A DNA stretch of 64,000 bases, taken from contig PUQB01000060.1 of assembly GCA_003024785.1 (NCBI GenBank), positions 372,001 through 436,000 of the forward strand, given 5' to 3'. A program made the position numbers and the translations under genes. The notes below the pieces were generated by a model. The model did no database searches, was not told where the DNA came from, and was given only the letters and a program-made list of their open reading frames with translations. This stretch comes from Selaginella tamariscina (Eukaryota > Streptophyta > Lycopodiopsida > Selaginellales > Selaginellaceae). Shown piece after piece: positions 46,947 to 60,422 of the stretch (the first letter of the stretch is position 1; every line of letters starts with the position of its first letter).

Positions 46947-47903
46947 AAACCTATGTGCGTGTGTGCATGTGTGCGTGCGTGTATGAATAATAATATAAGC
47001 TCACTAAGAAGAGCATTGACTACAGTTTACAGGAATCAAATCCAGAGTTTAACTTTTAATATATTTAAAACTCACAAACGGGTAACCTATGTTATAGAAA
47101 ATATTAAGGATTTATTTTATAGTTTATTTAAGTTACTATATTATTAGAGAAACGAATAACACATCAGAATTCACATTTTTTAAAATTTATTTTATTAAGA
47201 TTATTGTTTTACGAGTAAAATTTGAAAAACAGTATTCGTGTGTGGCCTGGTAGGATATCTTCTTAATAGATTAAAAAATATATTTAAAAATTAAAATAGT
47301 TAGTGAATCCATTATGTATTAAATGAATTAAGAATTAAGATAAATAAATATAAACATAAATTTATAGATGTGAAGCCCTATATGTCTTATTTCAACTTTT
47401 ATTTCAATCATTTGCATTTACCAAATTATATGTATATAATTATAAATTTATTCCTTTTATTTTAACCATAAGGATTTTATTTAACCTTAAACTTCATTAA
47501 TTTAATAGTTTAAATCTACGGATGTGTTTGGATGTGCATAATATCTTTGAATATATAATATGGAGTTTTAATATGAATATACATATATATAATCCTATTT
47601 ATTATGTCTTATTCCTAATTATCAAAAAAATTAATGATAATTCTGGAGATAATATTCGAATAGAATATTTCTGGCCTCCATTGTTTTGGTTATATTCTTT
47701 TATATTTAATATTTTAGATGAAGTATTCGTTGTAGGAATGTTGTTGGATAGTCTTCGAGAAATAATATCATGTACAAACAAGATATTACTCACACACACA
47801 TACATACAATAGCCAGGTAATTCTTCCACTTAAGATTGTGAAGGAAACGCGTACACACACATCCTGCGTGCGTGTGCGTGTGTGTGTTCATATGTGTTTC
47901 AAT
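46947..47903. other. AT-rich intergenic between convergent F-box/PP2 and PPR genes
   Basis: No gene is seen; likely both 3' UTRs at its ends. Short GT/CA tracts at both ends. Confidence 0.6.
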
Positions 47904-50900
47904 TTACATGTTGATACACTCTTTTCTACTGCCCCTAGACATCGTAGCCAAGTTAGAGATAGCTATGACCCGATCCTCGTCATCCTCAACAGGATTTACC
48001 TCTTCATATACGCCCTCCCACAGTGACATATCATAGTCCACTTCACCATATATTCTCGGCAATATCAAATAAGAAGAAGCCCAGTCGTCTCCGTATCTTC
48101 TACATACGCTAGCTGCCACGGTGGAGTCCACGTCGGAGTTACTGGACACCAGCTGGGCTTCTTCCATGTAACCAGCTCGTGTGAGAAGCTCCACCATGAC
48201 CTGTACATGTTCCTCACTGGGCGACATCCCGTAGTCATATCTCAATGAGTAGAAACACCGACAAGCATCATCAACCATTGCCGCATGATTACATGCCCTT
48301 AAAACACCCACAAACGCGAGCTTGTCCGGGTGAACTCCTGCATTCACCATGGCATAGAAAAGCTGGAGTGCCTCAACCACATTACCCTTCAATGCATAAG
48401 CAGAAACCATCAAACTCCATGATATACTCCTCTTAACCTTCATCTCATCGAACACAGTCCTGGCTCTGTCCAAGTCCTCGCAGCTCGTGTACATGTTTAA
48501 CAGGCTCGTCTGTAAATTCTCATCCGGTACGAGACCACTGTAAAGGACTCTCTTGAACAATTTTCCGCCCAGATGTGCATCCCTTAAACTCCCACAGGCC
48601 TCGAGAAACCCCTAAATGTAGCATTGTTAGGCTTCACTCCTTGATTATCCATCCTCTGCAAGAGCTTTAAAGCTTCAAGTGGAGCTCCATTATGAACATG
48701 TGCAGAGATAAGTGCGTTCCACGGGAAAGGCTCGGAGTGAACATCAACTGAACGAGTGAATAACTCCATTGCTTTCGGTAACCTTCCCAGCCTCGAGTAA
48801 GCAATCGATATAGCAGTCTCCAAGAATACATCCCAAATACTGTTCTCGATAATGTGCGAGGAAACTATCTTCAGATGGAGGTCACTTTGGCAAGAATCCA
48901 ACACACTGGCATATGCAACTCGGCTTGGCTTTAGCCCTTCGACACACATCCCACGGAGTAGCTTCAAACTGTCTGTACAGGCGCCGTTTCCTGATGAAGT
49001 AACCACCATTGCCATCCATGAGTCTTCATCCTTGTGTTCTATGCTGTTGAAAACCTCTTTTGCATCTGTTAGACTTCCACACTTCCCGTACATATCGATG
49101 AGTGCTGGCTTAAGTCTGTGGTAGTCGTGGCTTTGAGAGATCCTATAAAGAATGAATTGGTAAGAGAGAGAGAGAGAGAGCATATCTTTTGCATCTACAT
49201 ATTCACTCACACACACACCTAGAATGAGCTGTCTTTGCTGTGTGTAGATCGCCAAGGACTCCACAAGCATCAACTAGAGCCAAGTACGTGGTCTGGTCTG
49301 CCTTAAGGCCTTCTAAATCCATATTCCTCAGAAAACCAAAAACTTCATTCTTAGAAGACGCTGTGACAAGTGCATTCCAGGTCATAATGTCTTTCTCCCC
49401 TGTTCTGTCAAACACCAGCTTCGCTTTGTCCGGCCTCCGACATCTGATGTACATGTTCACAAACCGCATAATGGTTAGATACGTACATTATTTACACATA
49501 CATGCATGTAGAGACATGTGCATAGTGTAGAGATATGCGTACCTTCCATACATATAGATGAGTGCATTACGGATCATGCCATCGCTCTTCATCCCGGCTT
49601 CAATAACATGATGATGAAGGTCCCTCCCATGAGATGCATCCCCAAGCATAGCACATCCATCAAGAGCTCCAACAACGCTAATCCTGTCCGGCTTCTCACC
49701 CTCATGCAATATCCGTTTGTAAATCTCGTATATCTGCTCAAACTCGCCGTGCTTAACCATGACGAAGATGAGTGCATTCCAGGAAACTAAGTTCCTCAAT
49801 GGCATCCTGTCAAACAAATCAATAGCCTCATCTAGACTCCCAAACTTCCCAAACACATCCACGAGTGAGTTATACACCATGGTATCGGAGTAAAATTGTG
49901 GTTCTTCGAGAAACACACTTATCTGCCTTGCTGTGTCTATATCCTCGGAACTCCGACAAGAATTCATCAGTTCCACAAGTGTATACCTTTTCGGTTCCAC
50001 GCCTTCAAATAGCATTCTCCGAAAGCCCAGAAAAGCCTCATATTGGTATCCGTTCCTGGTGAAAACCGTGACCATAACAGTCCACGCGATAGAGCCCTTG
50101 TGTGTAATACAATTGAACATCTCCTCAGCATCGTCCACAAGCCCACAATGTCCATACATCTTCACCAGAGCCGTCCTTGAAGACTCGTCGAGTCCCAGAT
50201 CGAACATCCTCTTGTGTATCCACTTGGCTTTGGAAGGTATGTACTTGGAAGAGACTGGAAATGCTTCCAGTAGCCCCATGAACGTGGTAATGTCCGGGGT
50301 TACACCTTCAACTTCCATCTTGGGTAAACACTCCTGAGCTAGCTCGGTAAGCCCATTCTGGGCATATGCTGAGAGCATAGCGTTCCATGTCACCACGTTC
50401 CAGTCCTGCATGGAACAGAAGACCTCTTCAGCTTCACGAACTGCGCCGCACTTACCATACATACTTATGAGCGCGTTACACACAGTAACATCCCGGTCAA
50501 GCTTTGCTTCTCTCGCAAAACAATGCAGCTTCTTCCCCTCGAGGAGATTCCGAGTAGCTCCAAAGCAACTCAATGCACAACTGAAGGAGAAATCATTCGG
50601 TTTATCCGTCCGTTCAAGAAGCATTCTTCGGAAGATCTTAACCGCAGTCTCGTATTCACCATATTCTGCATACCCCTTCATGAGGATCGTCCAGCTAAAA
50701 ATGTTCTTCCATACAATCTCATCGAAAACTCTCTGGGACTCGTGCATGTACCCGCACTTGTTGTACATTGCCATCAGGCAGTTCCCTATGTAACGACTCG
50801 GTCGATACCCGTGTGAGAGTGCGTGTGCGTGTCCCCATTTGCCTCGGACTATGTCTCCGTCTTCTCCTGCTTGCATGAAGAGATAAGCATAGTCCTTGAA

Positions 50901-51305
50901 TGCCATTTTCACTCCTAGCGTCTTCTGTGGCACTGTCCCGTACTCTGCTAATTCTCTGTAGTAAGCAATGAGCTGATCCATTTTCTGCTCGTCTGAGACG
51001 GGGTCGGGATTCTCCATGGGGAAATTGGGGAGTCTGGGGACTCGAACGGCAATGTGGGAGGATCCACGAACCTTGGGAAAGGGCGGGACGACGTCTTCTT
51101 GGAGTGCCTCGAGCTTCTCCTGACGGGCTTGCTCCAGCTGACGCTCCCATTCCAGGATCTCTGGAGGGAGTTTGGGAGGACCGAGGAACCATTTCTTCCG
51201 AGAATACTCCAGTGGCCATTTCGTTTCCTTTGCACGTACCTGGACAAGGCGGGATGAAATTCTCTGCAGAAGATGGAGCTGCTGTTCCTGGGAGCCTCTG
51301 TGCAT
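47904..51305 (-). CDS. giant PLS-class PPR protein (about 1075 aa)
   Basis: Exons in transcript order: 51305-49543, 49443-49219, 49142-47904. The N-terminal 160 residues precede the repeats and are rich in Pro, Glu and Arg (WPLEYSRKKWFLGPPKLPPE), possibly including a transit peptide. About a dozen repeats follow, such as FSWTILMKGYAEYGEYETA, VTWNAMLSAYAQNGLTE, IAWTVMVTVFTRNGYQ, VSWNALIFVMVKHGEFE, SWSLMVSAYALKGN. The tail resembles an E1 motif (YLILPRIYGEVDYD, then SLWEGVYEEV); no DYW. A G is probably missing from a G run near 48610 (RGF|LEACGSL). The first exon alone has a 605-codon open frame. Role by family: organelle RNA binding; target unknown. Confidence 0.87.
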
Positions 51306-51486
51306 GCTCCCGCATTCTCCCCCAGAACCCTAGGGTCTAGGGCTTAAGCCCCTAGAATATGTCGAATATGCTAGAATTTGACAAGCATATTTTAAGAATT
51401 TACTGTATGGATATACTAGGAATCTGGGATTTTGAAATGTTCTGAAAAAGTGAAAGCCCTAGGGCTTGTGCATCTTGGCGGGCGCC
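51306..51486. promoter_or_regulatory. divergent promoter interval between a PPR gene and the small acidic-protein gene
   Basis: A span of 181 bp separates the two start codons. It contains AACCCTAGGGTCTAGGG (51326-51342), GGCTTAAGCCCC and GCCCTAGGGC, so several palindromic telo-box-like motifs. Confidence 0.5.
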
Positions 51487-52519
51487 ATGGCGATTCTAGC
51501 TGCGGACAATGGTGGGTCTCTCTCCCTCTCTCTCCTCTCTCTCTCTCTCACTCTCCTCTCTCCCCCTCTCTCAGCTCAGGCCATGGCTTATAGAAATAGA
51601 ATGTGTTCCTCCCTTGCCCTGATTGTGAGCCTTAGTTTTTTGCTATGCACGACGCGGATGCCTATTGGCCATATCAATATCCTGTGAGTGTTTGTGTGTG
51701 CGCGCACATAAACTGGTAGCTGTATATGTTAATGATAAGATGTGTTGGAACAAAATATGTGCGCGCGCGTCGTTGTGTCTCTGTGTGTGTATGTAGACAA
51801 GTAGCTGTTAATTTCAGACAGAACAGATACTACATATAGCATATGTATTATATAACAAACTCTGGTTTGATACATATACAGGCTGGGAATTGGTAGACGA
51901 TGATGGCTTCTTATACAAGCGTCCTAGAAGAGAAGCACCTGTTGAGCCTGCCAAAGACAATGAAGAAAACCACCAAGTCGAAGAAGAAGAGGAGGAGGAG
52001 CCCGAGTATGAGAATCTATCTCTCCAAAGACGCAAAGAGATCCTACTCAAGAAGAAAGAAATGTGAGTATACGATATATACATTGTATATATGCACACAT
52101 ATAGTGTTCTAAGATATTGCTTAAATGATACAAGGTATACAAAAGAACTTAAACAGTGGGGGAGCTGCTTGCTACACAGGAGGAGCTTACAGCTTCTGTA
52201 GAGCCCCATTCGTTATCTGCAACAACCACAACTGATTCTCCGGCTATCTCTGTTGCAGAACCACATTACGAGCCTTATGAACAACTCTTGCACGAGGTAC
52301 AGTTCATATATATATAACGCTCCTGCAGACATGCTTATATTGTGTCTTAATATGTATGTTGTGAAGGTGCAAGATTTGGAGTGGTTTATTAGAAAGTATA
52401 CGAGCTTCTGCGACAGGGCAGAGTACATGTGCATGATCCTGGACGAGGAACTGAAGAACAGCACAGTGCAACTTCCGAGTCCACGGGAGATTTTTCACGA
52501 GACCACTACAGACTTATAG
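51487..52519 (+). CDS. small acidic protein, unrecognised (about 173 aa)
   Basis: Exons: 51487-51511, 51882-52062, 52135-52296, 52367-52519. The start is MAILAADNGWELVDDDGF followed by LYKRPRRE. Then comes a Glu-rich run, NLSLQRRKEILLKKKEMYTK, a Thr/Ser stretch and a helical end (QDLEWFIRKYTSFCDRAEYM, LDEELKNSTVQLPSPREIF). It looks like a plant-conserved protein whose name I cannot recall; W-E-L-V-D-D-D-G-F is a good search handle. The frame breaks once in exon 3 (near 52157, at a GGGGG run: KQW|GELLATQEE). Function unknown. Confidence 0.65.
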
Positions 52520-52714
52520 TATTGTGCACGAGACCACTACAGACTTACAGTAATGTACACCTTCAGTTTTTTCGGGAGCATATGCCTTCTTACCCAGTCA
52601 GCAAAAGCGAGGGCACACGTGGACTCCCCTGCTCAGAGAAGGCGCGACTTTTTAAACTCTCGATCAGTCTTCATGTTTCCTAGCAGCAGTGACAGACTCC
52701 GATCAATCCCGAAG

Positions 52715-54002
52715 ATGGTTTCTGTCAGGTGAATCCCGTTTACTCCCAAAAACTCCATTCAAGCTCATCATTTTCATACCAGCCAGTGCTAAAGAGTGAA
52801 AAAATGCCACGAAGAAGAGAACGGACCCCGGGGCCGGGTGCATACAACCAGGACCATCGACCCATCACACCATCTTCACCAGCATATACTATCGCGGGGA
52901 AGCGTACGGGGTCAGGTTACTCTGAAGGTCCAGGACCAGGAACATACTCCCCGGGCGACATTATGGAGCACCGGCATATACAATTCCAGGTAAAAACCCG
53001 GGCCCTTCGGAGGACAGAATAGCGAATCCCGGACCCGGATCATACGACACGGACACGAACTACCTCCATAGACGGGAGCCGGCATATACAATCTCATCAC
53101 GGAACCTTGGGGGTCATAGGGAAAACAGTCCGGGACCGGGACAGTACTCAGTACCATCTATCGACCATGGTCCGGCATTCACAATGTCTGGGAAACGCTC
53201 TCCGAGAACCGGGGACAGGAGTCCGGGTCCGGGTGCATACACAGCTGGGGATATGCGACCGAAGAGTCCTGCATACACAATTGCCAGTAAAGTGAAAGGT
53301 GGCTATGGAGAACAGACTCCCGGTCCGGGATCTTACGCACCGGGTCCGATATCCCGCGGACCGGCATACACGATGCCGTTCCGACACGACCTAAAACATG
53401 ATACGGACTCTCCCGGCCCGGGACAGTATGAGCTTCATCCAGGAGTAAAAGCAACACTGAAGCAGCCACCAGCATTCTCAATGGCCGGTAAACGTGATAT
53501 GCGGATAACGGAGCTGACTCCCGGTCCAGGGACGTATACACCTCGGACAAGGGTAGCACTGGATTCACCTCCGGCCTACACGATAGCTGGGAGACGGGAG
53601 GTGAAGAACCTGTATCCGACACCGGGTCCAGGTGCGTATAATGCCGATGACCGACTTCATAGTCCAGCTTATACTATAGCCGGGAAGAAGCCAAAAGGGC
53701 CCGGAGACATGAACCCCGGACCGGGAGCGTACACACCCAGGGACCAGTATAGTCCGCCAGCGTTTTCCATGGCTAGGAGACGGCACGATGGAACCGGATC
53801 GAATAGTCCTGGACCAGCTCATTACAGTCCAAGTGATTGCATGTACAACGTTGCGAAGAAGCCACCAGCGTTTTCAATGGGGATGAGGTACCTGAAAGGT
53901 GCAGCCGATCAGAGTCCAGGACCGGGTTCATACAGATTGACAGAGCTGGGCAAGGGTCCGGCATTTGGAATGGGGACTGCCGAGAGATTTGATGAAGACT
54001 AG
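52715..54002 (+). CDS. sperm-tail PG-rich-repeat (STPG/ODF3-like) protein
   Basis: About 429 aa in one apparent exon, with about twelve repeats of roughly 30-36 residues. Each contains x-PGPGxY (TPGPGAY, GPGPGTY, NPGPGSY, SPGPGQY, TPGPGSY, and so on) followed by PAYTI or PAFSM and a G-K/R. The end is PAFGMGTAERFDED. This repeat family is tied to flagellar axonemes and outer dense fibres, so expression in sperm cells is expected. The likely ATG at 52715 is one frame off the body; the next in-frame ATG is 52804. A C is probably missing from a run near 52968 (MEH|PAYTIPG). It starts 196 bp after the preceding gene on the same strand. Confidence 0.87.
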
Positions 54003-54320
54003 TCAAGTGGTCGGACTCGGCCCCGGGTGTTGGACGGACGACGACGGACTTGTCTTGGAGAAAATGTGCTGCCCAATGGATGCTTTTGTTTATTGACTTG
54101 TGCTTTTTCTTTTATCTGGGTATGAAGTAGTGTTTTATCCCGCTGCAAAATTTGCTTTGTGGAAATGGATCAGTTCTTTATATATATGGACGGATGGATA
54201 TTCTTAGGATAAATTAAACGAGCTTAATGTAATATTCTCCTATATAATTACCTTTTAACACCTGTTTTACCTTTTGTAGTAGTTTATATATGAAACCCTG
54301 GCTAGGGAAAAATAAGGGCA
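54003..54320. other. intergenic with a probable TATA box for the next gene
   Basis: TTTATATATGAAACC at about 54281 lies about 40 bp upstream of the ATG at 54321 and could be a TATA box. A second T/A-rich run lies at 54176-54188. Confidence 0.35.
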
Positions 54321-55037
54321 ATGGCTTGTATGTGGGGTGCATGCATGAAAACCAAGGTAATCTGTGGTACAGTGTGTAGAGACGGATGTCAATTATTCTC
54401 ATATAGTAGTTTAGCGGACAATAACTTGTGTGGTGCGTGTGGATGCCATAAATATTTTCATGAGCGCCCCAAGGACTTAAACACGGGTGTTACTCATCTA
54501 AAACATGGTGAAAAACAAGATCTTAAAGGTGGTGATAAGCCTGTTAACGAAGAGAACTCTAATCTTGAAGGTGGTAACGAAGACGAGCTTAACACATCAA
54601 CACAACCACCGAAGAAACCAGTTAACGAGGGTATCAAAGATGACCAGCCAAAAAGGGTTAGAAGATTTGATAACAACAATGAGTTCTACACAAGCAACTC
54701 ACCGAAAAGGGTTAGAAGGGCTGTGCTCTATGATAGCTACAGTAAGTTTTATGAGAGCGATAGTAGTGAAGGAGACGACGAGACATACGTTACTGATGCT
54801 GATGAGAAGATCCCAGATAAACTGCGACAGTTGTTCGAATGTTTAAGGAAGGAGTTTCCAGATGACAAGGCTGACTTAGTTAAGCACGAGGGTGCGTGGT
54901 GCGTGCGATGCGTGGTGTGTGACTCGTATATTAGACTTAATAATAAATGTCTTACGCTACGTAGTGCCAAGAGGCATTTTTTAGAATCCCAAAGACATAT
55001 CAACAAGAAGTATGGTCTCAAGAAGAATAAGGCTTAA
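54321..55037 (+). CDS. single-exon protein with two zinc-finger-like modules, orphan (238 aa)
   Basis: The open frame is intact from ATG to TAA, intronless and without a microsatellite, unlike its neighbours. Residues about 13-50 are Cys/His-rich: C-x3-C-x3-C, then LCGACGCHKYFHERP. The C-G-A-C-G-C-H-x-x-F-H core recalls the plant ZF-HD dimerisation finger (usually CAACGCHRNFH), but the first half differs. A charged linker has two PKRVRR elements (likely nuclear localisation). The C-terminal part has C-x2-C (VRCVVCDSYI) and, 18 residues on, H-x6-H (KRHFLESQRHI), like a BED or C2H2 finger. A DNA-binding or scaffold role is possible. I do not recognise a named family. Confidence 0.7.
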   Translation: MACMWGACMKTKVICGTVCRDGCQLFSYSSLADNNLCGACGCHKYFHERPKDLNTGVTHLKHGEKQDLKGGDKPVNEENSNLEGGNEDELNTSTQPPKKPVNEGIKDDQPKRVRRFDNNNEFYTSNSPKRVRRAVLYDSYSKFYESDSSEGDDETYVTDADEKIPDKLRQLFECLRKEFPDDKADLVKHEGAWCVRCVVCDSYIRLNNKCLTLRSAKRHFLESQRHINKKYGLKKNKA

Positions 55038-57548
55038 AGAAATGCTTCAAAGCAGATGTTACTTATTTAAGTTTAAGCATATATTTTGATACATATTTCT
55101 GTTCTTCTAAGTGTGTACAAAAGAGAGACACTTACAATATACTAATAATAGTTTATACATATGTATATATTATAACTCAAAGAATGGACATTTCAACAAG
55201 TTTGTTTTTTAAAATTCATGGTATTTAACAAAACAATATTGCATTACAATATAACTATTTAAAACATTATGGCATTTATTAATATTTGTTTATTTAATTT
55301 ATTTTATTCTAGTTTATAACACAAATAAATCAAATAATAACTAAAACATTTCATTAATTTAAATAAAGTGGCTAATGTTTGGATTTTATTTAATAAAATT
55401 TTACATTAACTTTGTCAAAAGTAAATTTCATTTTTTATTTTAAATGAATTATTTTGTTTTAGTTTGTAATCATATTTTGAAGCATGTTAAAGTATTCAAT
55501 ATGAAAATATAAAAATATTTTGATATGCAAATCAAAAAGATTCAATAAATGATGTATGGACAAATAACTAATTAAATCTATAAATATATAAGTTTTATAC
55601 AATATTGTGTAATGTTATAGTTTTTGTTTGTGTGAAAGAGATTAGTTTATTTAATTTTACCTTTGCAATTGATAATAATTTAGACACTACTGAATTTGCA
55701 TATCTTTTTTTTATTATATTTTATATAAACATCATATAAAGATAACTTTAAAATTTAATTATCATAATAATTACTATGCATAATCATTAACTAATGGAAA
55801 ATATTACATTTATACCTTTGAAATTTATCATATTACATATATATACCTTTAAAAATTTTATATTTACTAATAATCTCTATTAGTTTTAAATTTACATATC
55901 CTATATTGTAATATCTTGACTTTTAAAATAACAATATTAACTAAAATTATTTTTATATATGTTATGATTTTAATTTAGATATTATGATTTAATTAATTCT
56001 AATTAAAAATTTATTTTACATATATACCCATAAAACTTTAATTTAACACTTCATAAATTTCAAAATTAAAAATTAAAAATATATTTAAAAACACTCAATA
56101 AAAAATTATAATTAATTTGTATTTTATTAATTTAGGTCTAAAATATAACTTATTAAACATATATATCACAATATAATATAATTATTTTAAAAATATTTCA
56201 TTTTTACTATGACATTTTTTTAAACATTTAACACTTAATAAACTTTAATTATTTCATTTGCAATATATTATAAATTAAAATATATTTTTAGTTATATAGT
56301 TATTTAAAAAGGTATATATGTTTACAATTGAAATTTTTGAAAAGGTATATAGTAAATTTAAAACTTTGAAAGAGTATATATAAATATAAAACTTTTAAAA
56401 TATATATGCAAATATGATATAAGTTAATTAATCACTAAAGTAAACCATGTATTACTTCAAGTTAATCATATAAGTAAAAGAAAAATACTTTTTAAATAAG
56501 AATAAATTTTTTAGTAATAATAAACATATAATATACAAAATGTTACTAATTTGAGTTTAAGTAATAATACATATTTATGTATGAAACAATCTTATATAAT
56601 TTGTGCATGTGTATGTGTGTACTGAAGAGAAATACATTTGTTTGTGGTATTTAGTTGTCTTTATGTTTATACGTTCGTCTTTATAAACTTTGATGCATGC
56701 AATTTCTTAATACTTTATTAAAATGTGAATTTTAAGGATTGATTCTAACGAATAAGTTAACAACTTTAATATTAATATATGTATATATTACATTTATAAT
56801 GCATCTAGTTACAACATATGGATCACTAAATTACATAAGTCACGTATAAAATAAACTCTTTGAACGAATTATAAACAAAAAAACAATTAATAACCATGTT
56901 TTCATCATTTCATAAATTTAACTATGAACCAAAATTAAAACTTGTGCATTTACATACATAATTTGCACATGTAATACATATTACCAATGTTATTACATGT
57001 TTAAGAGTATAAGTATGTGAATCATAATCTAACTAAACTACCAGTTTTAAGAATTAATTGTAAATTAGAATATGTTTTAAATTTGTGAAAGTTTTATATT
57101 AAAAGTTATAAGAAAATTAAAATGTATATTTATTGTAATATATATTACATAAAAGATTTAATTAATTGTTTTAATCTTACGCATTGTTACATTAATGTTT
57201 ATGTACTTTCAAAACTTCACTGTAGCGTAAAAATTGTGTACACAACATACTTGTTTATTACCACTTAACAAGATTACTCTCAAAGTGGATAATATTCTAA
57301 AGAATCTAGAAAACTCTTGCTTCTCATTATACACACAATATTAAAAAATGGTCAAAGAGTTTAAATATTAACTTGGAATGGATTAACAGGATTTCAAAAT
57401 ATTATTACCAGATATTTTATTTTCCAAATTATGAGAGATTCATATACATTTTTTTTTAATAAACATATATATCCAAGTTAATAGAATAATAAATTTTATG
57501 TCATATAACAAATTAAGTTAATATAAAATTAATACACATGTACAAATC
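55038..57548. other. 2.5 kb AT-rich intergenic region, no gene seen
   Basis: Very AT-rich with no plausible open frame. Between about 55800 and 56410, blocks such as TATATACCTTTAAAAATTTT and later AAAATTTTTGAAAAGGTATA are loosely inverted, so an old MITE or fold-back element is possible. No RNA gene was recognised. Confidence 0.6.
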
Positions 57549-58859
57549 TTAAAATGTGGACCTTCTACAAGCAAGTTTTTCTAACTCGTTTTGAAGTGCT
57601 TGAACTTCTTTATCTCTGTTTTTTCTTTAATGCACTCATTTTCCATTTGAGGAGCATCCTCCAAATAACCAGTAAATCCCTAATTTCATTAATATTAATT
57701 AATAATTAATTAAATTAATAAATATTACATAAATACCAATTGGGCAGCTTTTGCAATGCTTTTTGTGGCACATACTCATCCATAAGCTTTGAAAGTGTCT
57801 CTTCATACTGTTGGATCTGTGTTAATTAATATAAAAGTTAAAATAAAACGTATATAAATATTTATATACATGTGTTAATTAATATACACAAAGTTAAAAC
57901 AAAAGCGTATAAATATTTATATATTATTATTATATTTGTTATATATAGATGGTGCACACCTGAAGCTGGTGCCGAGGATCAAACTTTGCAAAACTTGCCT
58001 GTCATAAGTAAATACAATGTGTGTGTGTGTGTGTGAGTGAGAGAGAGAGAGAGAACCTTTTTGATGTTCTGTAGCCACTGGGCAAGTGCCATGAGAAAAC
58101 TTAAAACAGAGCTCTGATCGATTTGTGAAGCTTCTGCCTGATATAATACATATAACTAATATATATATTATACAATATATTATATCTATACATTATCTCA
58201 GTTTCATACATTACACACACACACACACACACACGTATAGTGTTATATAATGTTTACTTGTTGTAATGCAGCCTCCACTTGATAAAGATGTGCTTTAGCT
58301 TCTTTCTCCTTAAGCTGGCTATCCACAAGCTCTTCTTCTTTTTCACTAACTCTCTTCATGTAAAAGATAAAAATATTTAACACACACACACATCCGCACG
58401 CACGCACTTGGACATTAATAACTAATAATTATTAACAGTAATACCTTTGAAGAGTATTTACTTTCTGTAATGCGTCTTCAAGATTTTTCCGCAGCATGTC
58501 AAGTTGTCTACATGACAATAATCAACTACATTCTGCACACACACACACACACACACACACAGGTGTTGTCAAACCTTTCCTTCTTTCTGAGCTCGACCAT
58601 ATCTTGAGAAAGAACCTCCTTTTCTCTTTGTAACTTAAGGTTTTGCTTTCGATAATTTTCTAACCTTCTTGTTGTCCACTCCTGTTATATATACATGGGT
58701 AAAAACAAGATCAGATATACTAAGAAAGTGCATATATACGATATATAATGACATTTTATGAGGGATATGTGGTATATTAAAATCTATAAATATCAATATG
58801 TGTGTGTGTGCGCGCGCGCTAAGAATCAGTACGTTATATAACACTTATATACTATATTC

Positions 58860-58890
<31 letters not shown>

Positions 58891-59159
58891 CTTCTCGGAT
58901 TTAATAGATGGCAATGGCTCCTGTTCTAGAAGTTGAGATCTTGACTTGAGTTGTAGCATCTTCATTTCCATCTCCACAATCTGTATGTGTGTGCGTGTGT
59001 GTGTGTGTGTAAAACATGCGCACATATATTACACACAGACACACCTTCACTTCATATTCTGCAGCACATTCTAACAAAGCAATCTGTAGCTCTTCCACTT
59101 TGTTCTTGTATGCTTCTTTTGTATCATCAAGCTCCTGAAAAAGATCAAAAACAAAATGC

Positions 59160-59194
<35 letters not shown>

Positions 59195-60381
59195 ATAACT
59201 ATACCAGGTCAAGGGGTCGGATATACTTCTAAAAGGAGCAAAGCGTCTTTCCTGCGCTTGATCAAAGCATTCTTCAGCTGTTCTGCAATGAATAAGTTAA
59301 ATAAAACATAAATGATAATACTTACCAAATACTGTTTCACTGATGCCTAGTTGGCAAGTGTTACTGCCAAGCTGGCGCTGATGTAGCGCCACATCAGCAT
59401 CTACTAGATAATCTTCAACATCCATAGTCTCTTTTTTCCTCTTCAAAGGCCTTACTTCATAACTCGCTGTAAAATCTGCCTTCTCGTATGTAGCCTCATT
59501 AACAAACTGATTTTCTGCATAAATATTAATTAATAAACAATTAAGTTTAAGTTAATTATCAAACTAATATACTTAATTAATCTGCTAAATGCACACATCA
59601 CACGTATACACATACACATGTATGTATTTGTTTACCAGCTTCGTTCTCTTTTAGAACCTCCGGTTCTACTCTCCAGTAGCTCGAAGACGTAGTGAATGTA
59701 TCATCATTTCTCTTGACTCTTGTTCATATTTACTATATCCAGCTTTTGTAAGGCATCTATAATAAAAAATACATATTGTGTGTGCATGTGTGTGTGTGTG
59801 TGACATATAAGTTACTTCCATACGGATTAATACAAAACCAATACAATACTGATGGTACATATACTATGCATTGATAACAAGATCAATGGGGCATTATCTA
59901 TCCTACGTCCACCCATTAAATAGATGTTATTATTATTTATATACATAAATTAATGTGTATACACACACACACACACACGTATACGAACGTTTAAGTACCT
60001 GAAGTAGAAAACATGTTAGTGTTGTTTTCTTCTTCATGTGTAGAGATTAGTATAGATGAGTTTTGCATTTCCTGTGACTCCCTTGTTGAGTTTTGCTCCT
60101 TTGAATTCTGCCGCTCCAAATCTGCTACAGCTCTTGCAAAATCTCTTTAAAACAGGTAGTATTTATATAAAGTATAAAAGATCGGTATTACAGAAAATAT
60201 CTTAATATGTATATTATATATAAATTTATTTACCTTTGGATTCCCAAAAATCGGTCATTCGCTTCAAGTTCTTGCTTTGAAGCACTGTAAATTGTAATTT
60301 CTAAATTATACATGCACACACATTATATATATATACATTATGTAGTATGTTAACAAATCATTCAATCATGTATCTCTCTCT

Positions 60382-60422
<41 letters not shown>

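Noticed and set aside
53148..53822. Antisense open frames across the PG-rich-repeat gene
   Set aside because: The repeated CCG/GGA codons leave the opposite strand open; the sense frame carries the recognised repeats.
55800..56410. A definite MITE in the AT-rich region
   Set aside because: The inverted similarity is weak and could result from AT-richness; no clean ends or target duplication.
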